A stretch of DNA of 64,000 nt, taken from assembly GCF_005233875.1 (NCBI RefSeq), contig NZ_SZPZ01000001.1, positions 2,356,001 to 2,420,000 of the forward strand, written 5' to 3'. The DNA is from Kribbella jiaozuonensis. GTDB taxonomy: Bacteria; Actinomycetota; Actinomycetes; Propionibacteriales; Kribbellaceae. Below are positions 8,797 to 17,091 of this stretch, piece by piece; position 1 is the first letter of the stretch; each line of letters begins with the position of its first letter. Position numbers and translations under genes: made by a program. The notes beneath the pieces are model-generated. The model was given only the letters and a program-made list of their open reading frames with translations. It was not told where the DNA came from and did not search any database.

Positions 8797-8929
8797 GGCC
8801 CGGCGATCGCTCAGACAATCGCCGGGCCCACGGGTGGCCCGAGCTTCCTGGTGAAAAGCTCGGACCCGAGCCGTTCCGGCCTCCTGGTGAAAGGCCGGAC
8901 CGGCTGACAAGGAAGACTCTGTCAGCCGG
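8797..8929. repeat. Array of four tandem hairpins, two sharing a nine-base loop
   Basis: The convergent gap 8769-8988 holds four consecutive stem-loops. Stem 1: GGCCCGGCGAT (8797-8807) with 8818-8828. Stem 2: CCGAGCTT (8839-8846) with 8856-8863. Stem 3: TCCGGCCT (8875-8882) with 8892-8899. Stem 4: CCGGCTGACA (8900-8909) with 8920-8929. Stems 2 and 3 differ in sequence but enclose the identical loop CCTGGTGAA (8847-8855 and 8883-8891). The position suggests serial terminators for both converging transcripts; loop conservation with stem change suggests an RNA-level role. Confidence 0.75.
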
Positions 8930-8988
8930 ATGTTGCCCAACAGTTGCCGGAATGTGAAGCCTTGTTACATGGGGCTGTGGCGTACATC

Positions 8989-10527
8989 TCAGTGCTCCGT
9001 ACGCACCGCGGCAATCTGCAACTGCAAAGCCAGCCGCTGCTGCGGATCCGAGAGGTCCAACTCCGCAATCTCCCCGATCCGCTTCATCCGATGCCGCAAC
9101 GTGTTCGTGTGCAGATGCAACTCCCGCGCAGCCCGCTGCGGCTGACCCGGATAATCCAGCCACGCCTGTAACGTTTCCACATATCCGGTGTCGTGCTCGA
9201 TGTCGTGCCGCAGCAGCGTCGCGAGCGGACCATCCAGCTTGGTGGTATCAAGCGACGTGACCGCTCGATGAACGGTCAGCACATGCCACGCCTCTTCCAC
9301 CCGCAGCACCGGCCCCGGCGCGACACCCCGCCGTACCAGACCGAGTAACTCGACCGCCTCCGCCCGTGAGCTCGGCAGATCAGCCGGACCACGCGCCGGA
9401 CCACCAGCAGCCGCGTACGTCCCCGGCGCCTGCTCCTGCACCAGCTTCTGCAACCAGTTCCACGATCCTGGCCCGTCCGTGTCGGTCACCACGGCCAGTA
9501 CGGTCCCGTCGAGGTCAGCCAGCTGCGGCTCGCTCCACCCGTGCCGACGCCCGGTCGACTCCCACAGGTCCAGTTGCTGCGGTACGTCGTACCCGTCCGG
9601 CGACCCGAGCGCCACCACCCGCCACGGCTGCCGCGGGAGCCGTACGTCGACCGGGTTGTCCGGCGAGAACTGCCGCAGGATCGTCCGCAGCCGATCGATC
9701 GCACTCCGCCGCGCTACGTCGGCCTGCGCCCGCAGCCGCAACAGGTGCAGCGCGAGCACGGATGCGGCGTTGCTGAGCTCCGCAGTGACCGCATCACTCA
9801 CCGGACCGTCGACAACAGCCCAGATAGACCCCAGCCACTCACCACCAGCCCTGACCGGTACGACGAGACGTGGGCGGATCCCATTCGGTCCGTCCGGCAC
9901 CAGGAACGGCTCGCTGGACCGCGCCAACCGCCGGAAGATGCCACGGGCGCGGAAATGCGCGATCACCTCGGCCGGCACCCGACGGCCGACGATGGTGGAC
10001 ACACGGGTCGGGTCAGTGAAGTCCTGACCAGAGGAGTACGCCAGAACACGCGACTGGTTGTCCTCGATGGTCACTGGCGCGTCGACGATCGCCGCGGCCG
10101 CATCCGCCAGCGCGAACAGCTCTTGGTGTACGCCGGCGTCTCCAGCGGCAGGGGAGTCCGGTGCGGCGGCACGGTCGATGACGCCGCGCATCAGCCACAC
10201 CACATGCGCCCACGTGACACTCGGCTGCAGTGCGACCAGCGTCAGGGCGGACTTGTCCGCTGCCGTGACCACAGTCGGCTCGTGGGCGAGCGCCGTACGC
10301 AGAACCGCTGCGGACGCGCCGCTGGCCGCACAGCGCTCCACGAGCTCTACAGCGTCCTCTGCGTCGCGCAGACCGAGTCCGAGGACCAGATCGCCCGGCT
10401 GACCGGTCGCAGCCTCCTGAGGGTCGGCCAGGAACACATCGCGCACCTCAGTGTCGCCCTTGCCGGTCACCACCATCTCGAAGAGGGCAGGTCCGACGGC
10501 GGCAATCAGGTCAGGCGCGGTGATCAC
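8989..10527 (-). CDS. PucR/CdaR-family transcriptional regulator
   Basis: A 512-residue regulator with an N-terminal PucR-like domain, a central GAF-like sensor region (about residues 150-270; RPRLVVPVRAGGEWLGSIW) and the C-terminal HTH_30 domain (AARELHLHTNTLRHRMKRIG). Family members respond to purine-catabolic, amino-acid or diacid signals. The start is GTG at 10527; no strong ribosome site is visible, so a leaderless transcript is possible. It is divergent from a DadA-like dehydrogenase with 102 bases between them, packed with inverted repeats. Control of that dehydrogenase is the natural inference. Confidence 0.9.
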   Translation of the reverse strand: MITAPDLIAAVGPALFEMVVTGKGDTEVRDVFLADPQEAATGQPGDLVLGLGLRDAEDAVELVERCAASGASAAVLRTALAHEPTVVTAADKSALTLVALQPSVTWAHVVWLMRGVIDRAAAPDSPAAGDAGVHQELFALADAAAAIVDAPVTIEDNQSRVLAYSSGQDFTDPTRVSTIVGRRVPAEVIAHFRARGIFRRLARSSEPFLVPDGPNGIRPRLVVPVRAGGEWLGSIWAVVDGPVSDAVTAELSNAASVLALHLLRLRAQADVARRSAIDRLRTILRQFSPDNPVDVRLPRQPWRVVALGSPDGYDVPQQLDLWESTGRRHGWSEPQLADLDGTVLAVVTDTDGPGSWNWLQKLVQEQAPGTYAAAGGPARGPADLPSSRAEAVELLGLVRRGVAPGPVLRVEEAWHVLTVHRAVTSLDTTKLDGPLATLLRHDIEHDTGYVETLQAWLDYPGQPQRAARELHLHTNTLRHRMKRIGEIAELDLSDPQQRLALQLQIAAVRTEH

Positions 10528-10533
10528 CAGGCC

Positions 10534-10595
10534 ATTGTGCAGGTTATTGTGCGATGAGCACAGTCATTGATCCCGTCAATGGTGTGATCGCACCA
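10534..10595. promoter_or_regulatory. Operator-dense divergent promoter, pucR-type / dadA-type genes
   Basis: Several elements lie within 62 bases. There is a direct repeat ATTGTGC (10534-10540, 10546-10552). GTGC-N5-GCAC spans 10549-10561. CATTGA-N5-TCAATG spans 10565-10581. TGGTGTGATCGCACCA (10580-10595) is a palindrome with one mismatched pair. Such crowding between divergent genes suggests binding by the PucR protein, perhaps with a second factor. Which dyad is the true operator cannot be decided from one locus. Confidence 0.6.
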
Positions 10596-10629
10596 TGACA
10601 GCCGCTCGCGGTGGCCGCACCATCGATAC

Positions 10630-11901
10630 ATGACCACAGCTGGTTCCGCAGTACCGCACATCGTTCCTGACCGCGTTGCCGTCGTCGGCGCGGGCATGGT
10701 CGGGCTGGCCACCGCCTGGTTCCTCCAGGAGGCCGGCGTCGAGGTGACCGTGCTCGACCGTGAAGGTGTCGCCGCGGGCGCGTCCTGGGGCAACGCCGGC
10801 TGGCTGACGCCCGGCCTGGCCACCCCACTGCCGGAACCAGCGGTCCTCAAGTACGGCGTCCGTGCGGTGCTGAGCCCTGCCTCACCGGTGTATGTCCCGC
10901 CGACCGCGAGCCCGCGGCTCCTCAAGTTCCTCACCCGCTTCGCTCGCAACAGCACCGCCGGACGCTGGAAGACCGCGATGGAGTCGCTGGTCCCGATCAA
11001 CCGTCAGGCGCTGGACGCGTTCGACTTCCTGGCCAAGGCCGGTGTCGAGGCCCAGACATACGAGGCGAAGTCGTTCCTGGCCGCGTACCGGACGGTCGAG
11101 GAGCGCAGCGTGCTGCTCGAGGAGATCGAGCACATCCACGCTGCCGGCCAGGGCATCGAGTTCGAGGCGATCAGCGGTGACGACGCCCGCGCGATCGAGC
11201 CCTCGCTGTCCGACGAGATCGGCGCCGCGATCCGGCTGCACGGCCAGCGGTTCATCAACCCGGGTGCTTATGTCCAGCTGCTCGCGGACTCGGTGATCGC
11301 TCGCGGCGGGCAGATCATCAACGGCGTGGTCGTGAAGGACATCGTCGACGAGATCCGCGGCGTCCGGCTGATCACCGGCGACGGCGAGACCGACCCGTTC
11401 GATGCGGTCGTGATGGCGACCGGTGCGTGGCTGGGCGATCTGGCACGGCAGTACGGCGTGAAGACCGTCGTACAGGCGGGTCGTGGGTACAGCTTCAGCG
11501 TGCCGATGGCGCATGTGCCGGCCGGTCCGGTGTACTTCCCGGCGCAGCGGATCGCCTGCACGCCGCTCGGTGACCGGCTCCGTGTCGCGGGGATGATGGA
11601 GTTCCGCAAGCCTGAGGCCAAGCTCGACCCGCGCCGGATCAATGCGATCGTCGAGGCCGCCCGGCCGCTGCTGCGGGATGCCGACCTGGACGCCCGGACG
11701 TTCGAGTGGGTCGGTCCGCGGCCTTGTACTCCGGACGGTCTGCCGCTGATCGGCGCGACCGCGTCGCCGCGAGTCTTCGCCGCCGGCGGTCACGGCATGT
11801 GGGGTATCACGCTCGGCCCGATCACCGGACAGCTGCTGGCCGAGACCATCACCACCGGTCGCGCGCCGGAGGAACTGCGGCCGTTCAACCCACTCCGCTG
11901 A
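10630..11901 (+). CDS. D-amino-acid dehydrogenase-like FAD oxidoreductase
   Basis: A 423-residue DAO-superfamily flavoprotein of the DadA type, which oxidises D-amino acids (or other secondary or primary amines) to keto acids with electrons passed to the respiratory chain. The FAD-binding GAGMVGLATAWFLQEAG is at about residues 19-35, GNAGWLTPG follows, and the C-terminal GGHGMWGITLGPITG closes the FAD site. The length matches DadA. The start at 10630 is supported by the conserved N-terminal strand. Divergence from a PucR regulator suggests induction by an amino acid or its catabolite. The exact substrate (D-alanine, glycine, proline or another amine) is open. A strong terminator follows. Confidence 0.88.
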   Translation: MTTAGSAVPHIVPDRVAVVGAGMVGLATAWFLQEAGVEVTVLDREGVAAGASWGNAGWLTPGLATPLPEPAVLKYGVRAVLSPASPVYVPPTASPRLLKFLTRFARNSTAGRWKTAMESLVPINRQALDAFDFLAKAGVEAQTYEAKSFLAAYRTVEERSVLLEEIEHIHAAGQGIEFEAISGDDARAIEPSLSDEIGAAIRLHGQRFINPGAYVQLLADSVIARGGQIINGVVVKDIVDEIRGVRLITGDGETDPFDAVVMATGAWLGDLARQYGVKTVVQAGRGYSFSVPMAHVPAGPVYFPAQRIACTPLGDRLRVAGMMEFRKPEAKLDPRRINAIVEAARPLLRDADLDARTFEWVGPRPCTPDGLPLIGATASPRVFAAGGHGMWGITLGPITGQLLAETITTGRAPEELRPFNPLR

Positions 11902-12043
11902 CGAACCGGCGGGACCCCGACGACGTGGTCCCGCCGTCCCCGCTGACCGTCTCCTCGAGCAGCCCCTTCGGTGACCCTCCTCGGGCAGCACCTCATCTGC
12001 CCGCACGACCTCGGCCACCATGTCGCTGCTCCGGTCAGCCCCG

Positions 12044-12094
12044 AGAGCGGGCCCTGGCGTCTTTCTCCTGCCCAGGGCCCGCTCTTTCTGTTTT
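12044..12094 (+). terminator. Intrinsic terminator after the dadA-type gene
   Basis: A 14-base perfect stem (AGAGCGGGCCCTGG at 12044-12057 with its complement at 12072-12085) is followed by a T-rich run, TTCTGTTTT. It is the best classical Rho-independent terminator in the window. The preceding stretch 11902-12043 shows no coding signal that I can support. Confidence 0.88.
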
Positions 12095-12124
12095 CTGTCG
12101 GTGGGCTGTGCGAAGGTTCCTGCC

Positions 12125-12526
12125 ATGGTGCTCAGGTGGTACACGGTTGTGATCGACTGCCACGACGTCCGGAAGCAGGCGGCCTGGTGGGCCGAGGCCT
12201 TCGGCTGGAAGACGATCATCGAAACCGACGACGAATGTGTGAACGTCCCCGGCTGGGTCGAGCCGGACACCGTCAAGGACATCCCGTGGGAGCGGATCGG
12301 TCCCGGCATGGTGTTCGTCCCGGTGCCCGAGGGCAAGACGCTGAAGAACCGGCTGCATCTGGATTTCGCGCCGAACACGAGCCAGGACCGCGACGCCGAG
12401 ATCGCCCGCCTGGAGGCCCTCGGTGCCAAGCGTGTCGACGTCGGCCAGCCCGAAGGGCCGAGCTGGACCGTCCTGGCCGACCCGGAAGGCAACGAGTTCT
12501 GCGTCCTGAGCTCCCGCGACTTCTAG
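12125..12526 (+). CDS. VOC-family (glyoxalase-like) protein
   Basis: A 133-residue protein of the vicinal-oxygen-chelate fold, with two beta-alpha-beta modules: YTVVIDCHDVRKQAAWWAEA at the start and SWTVLADPEGNEFCVL at the end, the latter the usual closing signature of glyoxalase-like domains. It belongs to the uncharacterised VOC group common in actinobacteria; activity cannot be predicted. The ATG at 12125 follows GAAGG at 12112-12116. The GNAT gene begins directly after its TAG stop, so the two are probably cotranscribed. Confidence 0.88.
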   Translation: MVLRWYTVVIDCHDVRKQAAWWAEAFGWKTIIETDDECVNVPGWVEPDTVKDIPWERIGPGMVFVPVPEGKTLKNRLHLDFAPNTSQDRDAEIARLEALGAKRVDVGQPEGPSWTVLADPEGNEFCVLSSRDF

Positions 12527-12958
12527 ATGCTGACGATCCGGTCCGAAGTGCCGCCGTCCCGCATCCCGGAGCTGACAGACCTGATGTGTACGGCGTGGTG
12601 GATGTCGGACCGTACTCCCGATGAGGTCGCCCGGTTGGTCGAGCACTCGGACGTGATTGTCGCCCTGATCCACGGCCCGACGGACCGCCTGGTCGGCTTC
12701 GCTCGCGTAATCACCGACTACACGCACGTCGCGCTCGTGCTGGACGTGATCGTTGACGAGTCGCGCCGCGGCTCCGGTCTCGGCGCAGCGCTCCTGGACG
12801 CGGTGATCAACCACTCCGAGCTCGCCGGCGTCCGCAGCCTCGAGCTCGTCTGCCAGCCCGAGCTCGTCCCGTTCTACCGACGCTGGGGCTTCACGGATCA
12901 GGTCGGCGCCTCCACGCTGATGCGCCGGACCACGGATACCCGCCTGATCTCTTGCTGA
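12527..12958 (+). CDS. GNAT-family N-acetyltransferase
   Basis: A 143-residue single-domain acetyltransferase. The acetyl-CoA pyrophosphate loop is SRRGSGLGAALLDAV (a Q/RxxGxG/A-type motif), preceded by the beta-4 strand VALVLDVIVDE. The C-terminal PFYRRWGF matches the GNAT motif B ending. The substrate is unknown. The ATG follows the VOC stop codon with no spacer. The protein resembles small stand-alone GNATs that acetylate amino groups of metabolites. Confidence 0.88.
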   Translation: MLTIRSEVPPSRIPELTDLMCTAWWMSDRTPDEVARLVEHSDVIVALIHGPTDRLVGFARVITDYTHVALVLDVIVDESRRGSGLGAALLDAVINHSELAGVRSLELVCQPELVPFYRRWGFTDQVGASTLMRRTTDTRLISC

Positions 12959-13018
12959 TAGCTGACGACGCAGGCACGATCACCAGGACGCGCCAACGAC
13001 GTACGGAGGCCCTGCCCG

Positions 13019-13888
13019 ATGTCGGACGTGAACCCAACCCCACCCGCCCGCCACACCCAGTCCGGGCCGCCGTCGCCGTCCGGTCCGACTGGTGGGCCGA
13101 TGCCCTACGGGCCGCCGGTGCGGCCCGCTCGCTCCGCGCCGGATGCCCCGCCAGCCTGGACAGTCAGGGCCCGCCCGGTGGTGGACCTGTCGTCGAGGAT
13201 CCTCTGCCTGGTGACCGGCGGAGCGTTGCTCGTCGCCGGGCTCGTCGGCCTGTTCACCGGCGTCAGCGAGGGCGCGCTCATCACCGTCCTCGCGGCCGGG
13301 CTGCTGCTGGTGATCATGCCGTCGATCGTCGACCGGATCAGGCGCATGAAGCTCGGCGAGTTCGAAGTACACCTGGTCCGTCAGATTGCCGCGACCGCGC
13401 GCAAGAGCGCCGACACCCTGCGGGCTCTGGGCATGGAGAAGCAGCTCGACGCCTACGCGACCATCTACACCGAGCTGCGCGGGCCCGAGCTGAAGGCGGT
13501 CCGCGGCGAGATTCTCGACCGGATCGTCCAACGTGTCGCCAACGCGTCGGCCGTGGAGAAGTTCGACAAGGATGAGGTCAGGGACCTGTTCTTCACCGGT
13601 TCACCGATCGTCCGCGTCCTCGCCCTCGGCCTGATGGAAGGCGACCCCTCCCTGCTCGACAGCCAGGTCCTGCTGACGGCGATCAACACCTCGCTCACCG
13701 GCAACGAGCAGTACCACGCGCTCAGAGTGATCCGGAACGGCTGGGGTCAGTTGTCGGAGACCCACCGGGGCGAGCTACTCGCCGCCATCAATTCGAATCC
13801 TCAGATCGCGAACGGACCGGCCCGGCGTGAGGTGGCAAACGAAATCCAGGAACTCCACCGGAGTCCCTGGATTCCGTCAACCAATTGA
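13019..13888 (+). CDS. Membrane protein with Pro-rich N-terminus and helical C-terminal domain
   Basis: A 289-residue protein of no family that I can name. It has a Pro/Gly-rich cytoplasmic N-terminus (about 1-55), two adjacent hydrophobic segments (about 62-82 and 85-103), then a soluble helical domain of about 180 residues. That domain contains VRVLALGLMEGDPS and NEQYHALRVIRNGW, reminiscent of HEAT-like repeats. The ATG at 13019 follows GGAGG with a nine-base spacer. It may be cotranscribed with the upstream GNAT gene (60-base gap). The last codons form a terminator-like hairpin. Confidence 0.8.
   Translation: MSDVNPTPPARHTQSGPPSPSGPTGGPMPYGPPVRPARSAPDAPPAWTVRARPVVDLSSRILCLVTGGALLVAGLVGLFTGVSEGALITVLAAGLLLVIMPSIVDRIRRMKLGEFEVHLVRQIAATARKSADTLRALGMEKQLDAYATIYTELRGPELKAVRGEILDRIVQRVANASAVEKFDKDEVRDLFFTGSPIVRVLALGLMEGDPSLLDSQVLLTAINTSLTGNEQYHALRVIRNGWGQLSETHRGELLAAINSNPQIANGPARREVANEIQELHRSPWIPSTN
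13843..13873. terminator. Hairpin within the last codons, terminator candidate
   Basis: AATCCAGGAACTCC (13843-13856) pairs with 13860-13873 with one mismatch and a three-base loop. It lies inside the coding sequence just before the stop, in the tight convergent junction with the thioredoxin gene, so it could end transcription from either side. Confidence 0.6.
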
Positions 13889-13906
13889 TTCAGTGCGTGT
13901 GTTGGA

Positions 13907-14296
13907 TCAGTGCGTGTGCGGCTCGCTGCCGTGCTCCGCCTCATGGGCGGCGATCTGCGCCTTGACCTCTTCCATGTCCACCGCGCGCAGCTGACCGATC
14001 AGGTCCTCCAGGCTCGCTGCCGGCAGCGCACCGGCCTGCGAGTACAGGACGACGCCGTCACGGACCGCCATCAGCGTGGGGATCGACGAGATCTGGAACG
14101 CCTGCGCCAGCTCGCCCTGAGCCTCGGTGTCGACCTTGCCGAAGGTGATGTCACCGTGCTGCTCGGACGACTTCTCGAAAACCGGCCCGAACATCTTGCA
14201 CGGGCCACACCACTCGGCCCAGAAATCCACCAGCACGAGACCGTCGCCACCGACCACCTCGTTGAAGTTGTCCTGGGTCAGCTCGACCGTTGCCAC
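13907..14296 (-). CDS. trxA: Thioredoxin
   Basis: A 129-residue thioredoxin-fold protein with the redox site WCGPC (Cys30 and Cys33) and the cis-proline segment ISSIPTLM. It reduces protein disulfides in the cytoplasm. Compared with about 105-110 residues for a typical thioredoxin it carries a C-terminal extension (EEVKAQIAAHEAEHGSEP) ending in HTH, a charged helix with several histidines; a metal or partner contact there is possible but unproven. The start at 14296 gives the canonical N-terminus (VELTQDNFNEVV). The stop region is duplicated just downstream (a 12-base repeat with a 17-base period). Confidence 0.92.
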   Translation of the reverse strand: MATVELTQDNFNEVVGGDGLVLVDFWAEWCGPCKMFGPVFEKSSEQHGDITFGKVDTEAQGELAQAFQISSIPTLMAVRDGVVLYSQAGALPAASLEDLIGQLRAVDMEEVKAQIAAHEAEHGSEPHTH

Positions 14297-14378
14297 TACG
14301 ACCTCCGAAAGTAGATGAGTACGCCTAGCTCAACATCGATCGGCCCCGGACTTGTTCCCGGCCCCCGGACGGAGCACG

Positions 14379-14413
14379 CCGGCCAATGTCGTACGGCGTA
14401 CGACATTGACCGG
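14379..14413. terminator. Long inverted repeat between AKR and thioredoxin genes
   Basis: CAATGTCGTAC (14384-14394) pairs perfectly with 14398-14408 around GGC. CCGG/CCGG outer pairs extend the stem to about 15 pairs with one mismatch. Both flanking genes read leftward, so it can terminate the AKR transcript, or act as an operator for the thioredoxin gene. Confidence 0.65.
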
Positions 14414-14451
14414 AATGCGGAGTCTCGTATGTGACCTGGGCCACGTCGCCG

Positions 14452-15324
14452 TCAGATGGAGTCCACGAACGGTGACGCGTAGTCCTGCACCTCGCCGAGG
14501 ATCGACGCGGCTGCCTCGGGGGTGAGGTCGGCGCGCTCTCGCTCTGCAACGATCATTTGCTTGAGCAGCCGGGTCTCACCCGCCGTAGCGAGACCGGTGA
14601 TCTCGGGATGACCGTTCAGCAGCCAGGCGGTCGCGGCGGTGATGTAGCGCTGTTCGTCGAACGGCCGGTACCAGGTGTCGTACGCCTTGTCCTCGCCGTC
14701 CTGCCAGTTGCGTCGGGCAATCATCTTGATCGTCATCAGCGCTGCGTCCGACGCCTTCACGGCCTCGACCAGGCCGGCGTAGTCAGCTGCGTACTGCGGG
14801 TCGGTCGAGAGCTTGTAGTTCAACGGGGTGAGCACGCTGTCGAAATCGAACCGGCGCAGGCCCTCGGTGTGCACCGACGGCGCCTGCTCGGTGTGACCGG
14901 TGATGCCGATCGCCCGGACCATACCTTCGTCCTTGGCGCGGATGGCCGCTTCCAGCGAACCGCCCTTGCCGGTGACGAGATCGAGGTTCTCCATGTCGCA
15001 GACCGCGTGCATCTGAATCAGATCCACGTGGTCGGTCTGCAGCCGCTCGAGCGAGCGGTTGATCTCGCTCCAGGCCTCCTCGACCGTCCGGCGGCCGGTC
15101 TTGGTGGCGAGGAAGATGCGGTCCCGGATCTCCGGCATCCGCGGCCCGAGTCGCAGCTCGGCGTCGCCGTAGTCCGCGGCGACGTCGAAATGATTGATAC
15201 CGGCATCCAGAGCTTCCTGGATCGAGGCATCCGCCCGGTCCTGGTCGACTCCGCCGAGCGACGCGGCGCCGTAGATCAGTACCGAGCTCTGGTGTCCGAG
15301 TCTGCCCAGTCGGCGAGTTTCCAT
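14452..15324 (-). CDS. Aldo/keto reductase
   Basis: A 290-residue NADPH-dependent aldo/keto reductase with the full catalytic tetrad: Asp47 (NHFDVAADYG), Tyr52, Lys75 (FLATKTGRR) and His106 (DLIQMHAVCD). GMVRAIGITGHTEQAP is the usual barrel segment after it. The C-terminus differs from classic family members and resembles the group with predicted Fe-S or radical partners, so it may be a specialised oxidoreductase; no ferredoxin motif is present. The ATG at 15324 gives METRRLGRLG, a standard start. The substrate is unknown. The divergent upstream region holds DnaA-box-like sites. Confidence 0.9.
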   Translation of the reverse strand: METRRLGRLGHQSSVLIYGAASLGGVDQDRADASIQEALDAGINHFDVAADYGDAELRLGPRMPEIRDRIFLATKTGRRTVEEAWSEINRSLERLQTDHVDLIQMHAVCDMENLDLVTGKGGSLEAAIRAKDEGMVRAIGITGHTEQAPSVHTEGLRRFDFDSVLTPLNYKLSTDPQYAADYAGLVEAVKASDAALMTIKMIARRNWQDGEDKAYDTWYRPFDEQRYITAATAWLLNGHPEITGLATAGETRLLKQMIVAERERADLTPEAAASILGEVQDYASPFVDSI

Positions 15325-15389
15325 CCTGGTCCTCCACGGGGTAGCAGGGTCACTCCGACCCTATGCCCGGAAGCCTCTTCGGCAAGCGG

Positions 15390-15437
15390 TTGTCCACAGG
15401 CTAATTTGACCCCCTCGCCACGGGAGAGTTTTCCACA
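15390..15437. promoter_or_regulatory. Two DnaA-box-like sites upstream of the secretion operon
   Basis: TTGTCCACA (15390-15398) equals the high-GC actinobacterial DnaA-box consensus. TTTTCCACA (15429-15437) is a close match in the same orientation, 39 bases on. A weaker CTGTCCACG lies at 15516-15524. An AT-rich stretch (15455-15515) separates them. The rest of the 15325-15580 gap shows no gene. DnaA control or a vestigial origin is inference. Confidence 0.5.
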
Positions 15438-15580
15438 GGCGGATCGTCGCATCGGTTACTCTTTGTGATCAGTTGGTGCATTCTTTACCATGTTGTTCGC
15501 ACGGATATTCGAAACCTGTCCACGGCGTGTGGCATGGTGTGCGCTGCCCGGTCGACCTGAACGGTCATGAGAGAGGAGCT

Positions 15581-15766
15581 ATGACGACGGTGCCGAAGGT
15601 GTCACGCTTGGCCGGTAATAGTGACGGTGAGGGTGACACTGCCCGCGAGCGGGGTAACAGTATGGCTGCGGGGAGCGATGGACCATCCGGATCCTGGGCT
15701 CAGGTCTCCCAGTGGACGGTTGCTTGCCGTATCCTCCCGGCTACTGTCCGCGTAACTGCTGTCTGA
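15581..15766 (+). CDS. Possible 61-residue leader protein of the secretion operon
   Basis: A short frame beginning MTTVPKVSRLAG and ending ILPATVRVTAV, rich in Ser, Gly and charged residues. It follows a good ribosome site (GAGAGGAG) and stops 13 bases before the TcpC-like gene. It matches no family that I recognise. Third-position GC is lower than in neighbouring genes, so it may equally be untranslated leader. It is listed because of its ribosome site and its position at the head of the operon. Confidence 0.35.
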   Translation: MTTVPKVSRLAGNSDGEGDTARERGNSMAAGSDGPSGSWAQVSQWTVACRILPATVRVTAV

Positions 15767-15779
15767 GGGGCGGGTAGGG

Positions 15780-17042
15780 ATGAGTTGGTGGCGCACAGTA
15801 CTGAATCTGCCGCCAAAAGGTGAGCATTGGTCGGACCAGCGCCGGACTAAGAAGCCCGGCAAGGGACGCCCGCAGAGCACCGCGCCGGAGTGGTGGGCCC
15901 ACCCCGGTGGCCCGGTGCAACCTACCCCTCGGCAAGCGCAGGGCGTAGCAGCGCAGTATTCGGCTCCGCAGCAGCAGACACCGCCTCCGCCCGGTGGCGT
16001 GATGGCGCCGCCGCGTCGGCCGGCAGCTCGTCCTGCGGACGTGCCGCAACAGGATCCCGCGCACCGTACACCCGAACGTTTGAAACAGCGTTCCCCGCAC
16101 GGCGCACATGGTGCACACGCCGCGCCGGGGCCGGTCCGCGAAGTGCTGGAGCCTGGGCAGACACCGTGGTCGACCGAGCCGGAGTCCTCGTTCTCCACGT
16201 GGGCCAGGCGATTCTTCCGCGGCCTCGTGGTCGTCGTGCTGCTGCTGGCAGCGATCAGCGGCATCCGTTCCTGGATCGCTCCGAACAAGGCGCCGGAGAC
16301 CGTCGTCAGCGGGCAGAGCAGCTTCCCGGCCGACGAGTCGCGCGCGGTCGCGACGCGGTACGCCGTCTCGTACCTCTCCTGGGACGAGAACAACCCTGAC
16401 GCCCGCCCGGCCCAGGTCGGTCTCGACCTGGCCGCCGGACTGGACAGTCGCGCGGGGTGGAACGGCCGCGGTAAGCAAACGGCTGATGTCGCCTACCCGG
16501 GACAGGTCACGGCCGACTCCAACGGTCTGACCGCAGTTGTCGATGTCCGGGTCCGGGTGCATACGTTCACCCGGCTGGGCAAGGGCTGGAAGACCGGACC
16601 GGTCGTCTGGGAACGCGTGTCGGTCCCAGTGGCCCGGACCGCGGCCCGGGTCGTGGCCAGCGGACCGCCGACGTTCGTGCCGGACGTGCGGGCAGCGCTG
16701 CCCGACAACATGCCGTCGGCCGGAGCTCCCGACGACGATCTGACCGCAGCGACGCAGAAGGACGCGGAGGCGTTCTTCGGCGCGTATGCGGAGTCGGACA
16801 ACAAGGTGTCGGCGGTGACCGCGCCGGGCTCGACCATCCGTAGCCTGAACGGTGCGGTCAGGTTCGGTGAGCTCAAGGATTGGCAGGTCTACACGGGCAA
16901 CGACGACGAGCGGCGGGCGACCGCGGCCGTCACCTGGGACGGGGTCGGTGACACCACCTTGGACCAGACGTACACGCTCACGTTGAGGCGTACTGTCGCC
17001 ACCGACGGAGCAGAACGATGGCAAGTGGCTGCCGTCGGATGA
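15780..17042 (+). CDS. TcpC-like conjugal transfer protein
   Basis: A 420-residue bitopic membrane protein. It has a long basic Pro/Gln-rich cytoplasmic N-terminus (1-140), one membrane helix (about 146-164, RGLVVVVLLLAAISGI), then an extracytoplasmic region with two similar alpha/beta domains of NTF2-like type (about 180-290 and 310-418). This is the architecture of TcpC and other Gram-positive VirB8 relatives, which form the envelope platform of conjugation machines. The ATG at 15780 follows a G-rich leader. It is the first confident gene of an operon continuing to 26474. Confidence 0.78.
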   Translation: MSWWRTVLNLPPKGEHWSDQRRTKKPGKGRPQSTAPEWWAHPGGPVQPTPRQAQGVAAQYSAPQQQTPPPPGGVMAPPRRPAARPADVPQQDPAHRTPERLKQRSPHGAHGAHAAPGPVREVLEPGQTPWSTEPESSFSTWARRFFRGLVVVVLLLAAISGIRSWIAPNKAPETVVSGQSSFPADESRAVATRYAVSYLSWDENNPDARPAQVGLDLAAGLDSRAGWNGRGKQTADVAYPGQVTADSNGLTAVVDVRVRVHTFTRLGKGWKTGPVVWERVSVPVARTAARVVASGPPTFVPDVRAALPDNMPSAGAPDDDLTAATQKDAEAFFGAYAESDNKVSAVTAPGSTIRSLNGAVRFGELKDWQVYTGNDDERRATAAVTWDGVGDTTLDQTYTLTLRRTVATDGAERWQVAAVG

Positions 17043-17091
17043 ATCCAGCGACCGGCCATCGGATGACCGAGGTAACAAGGGAGACACCGCA

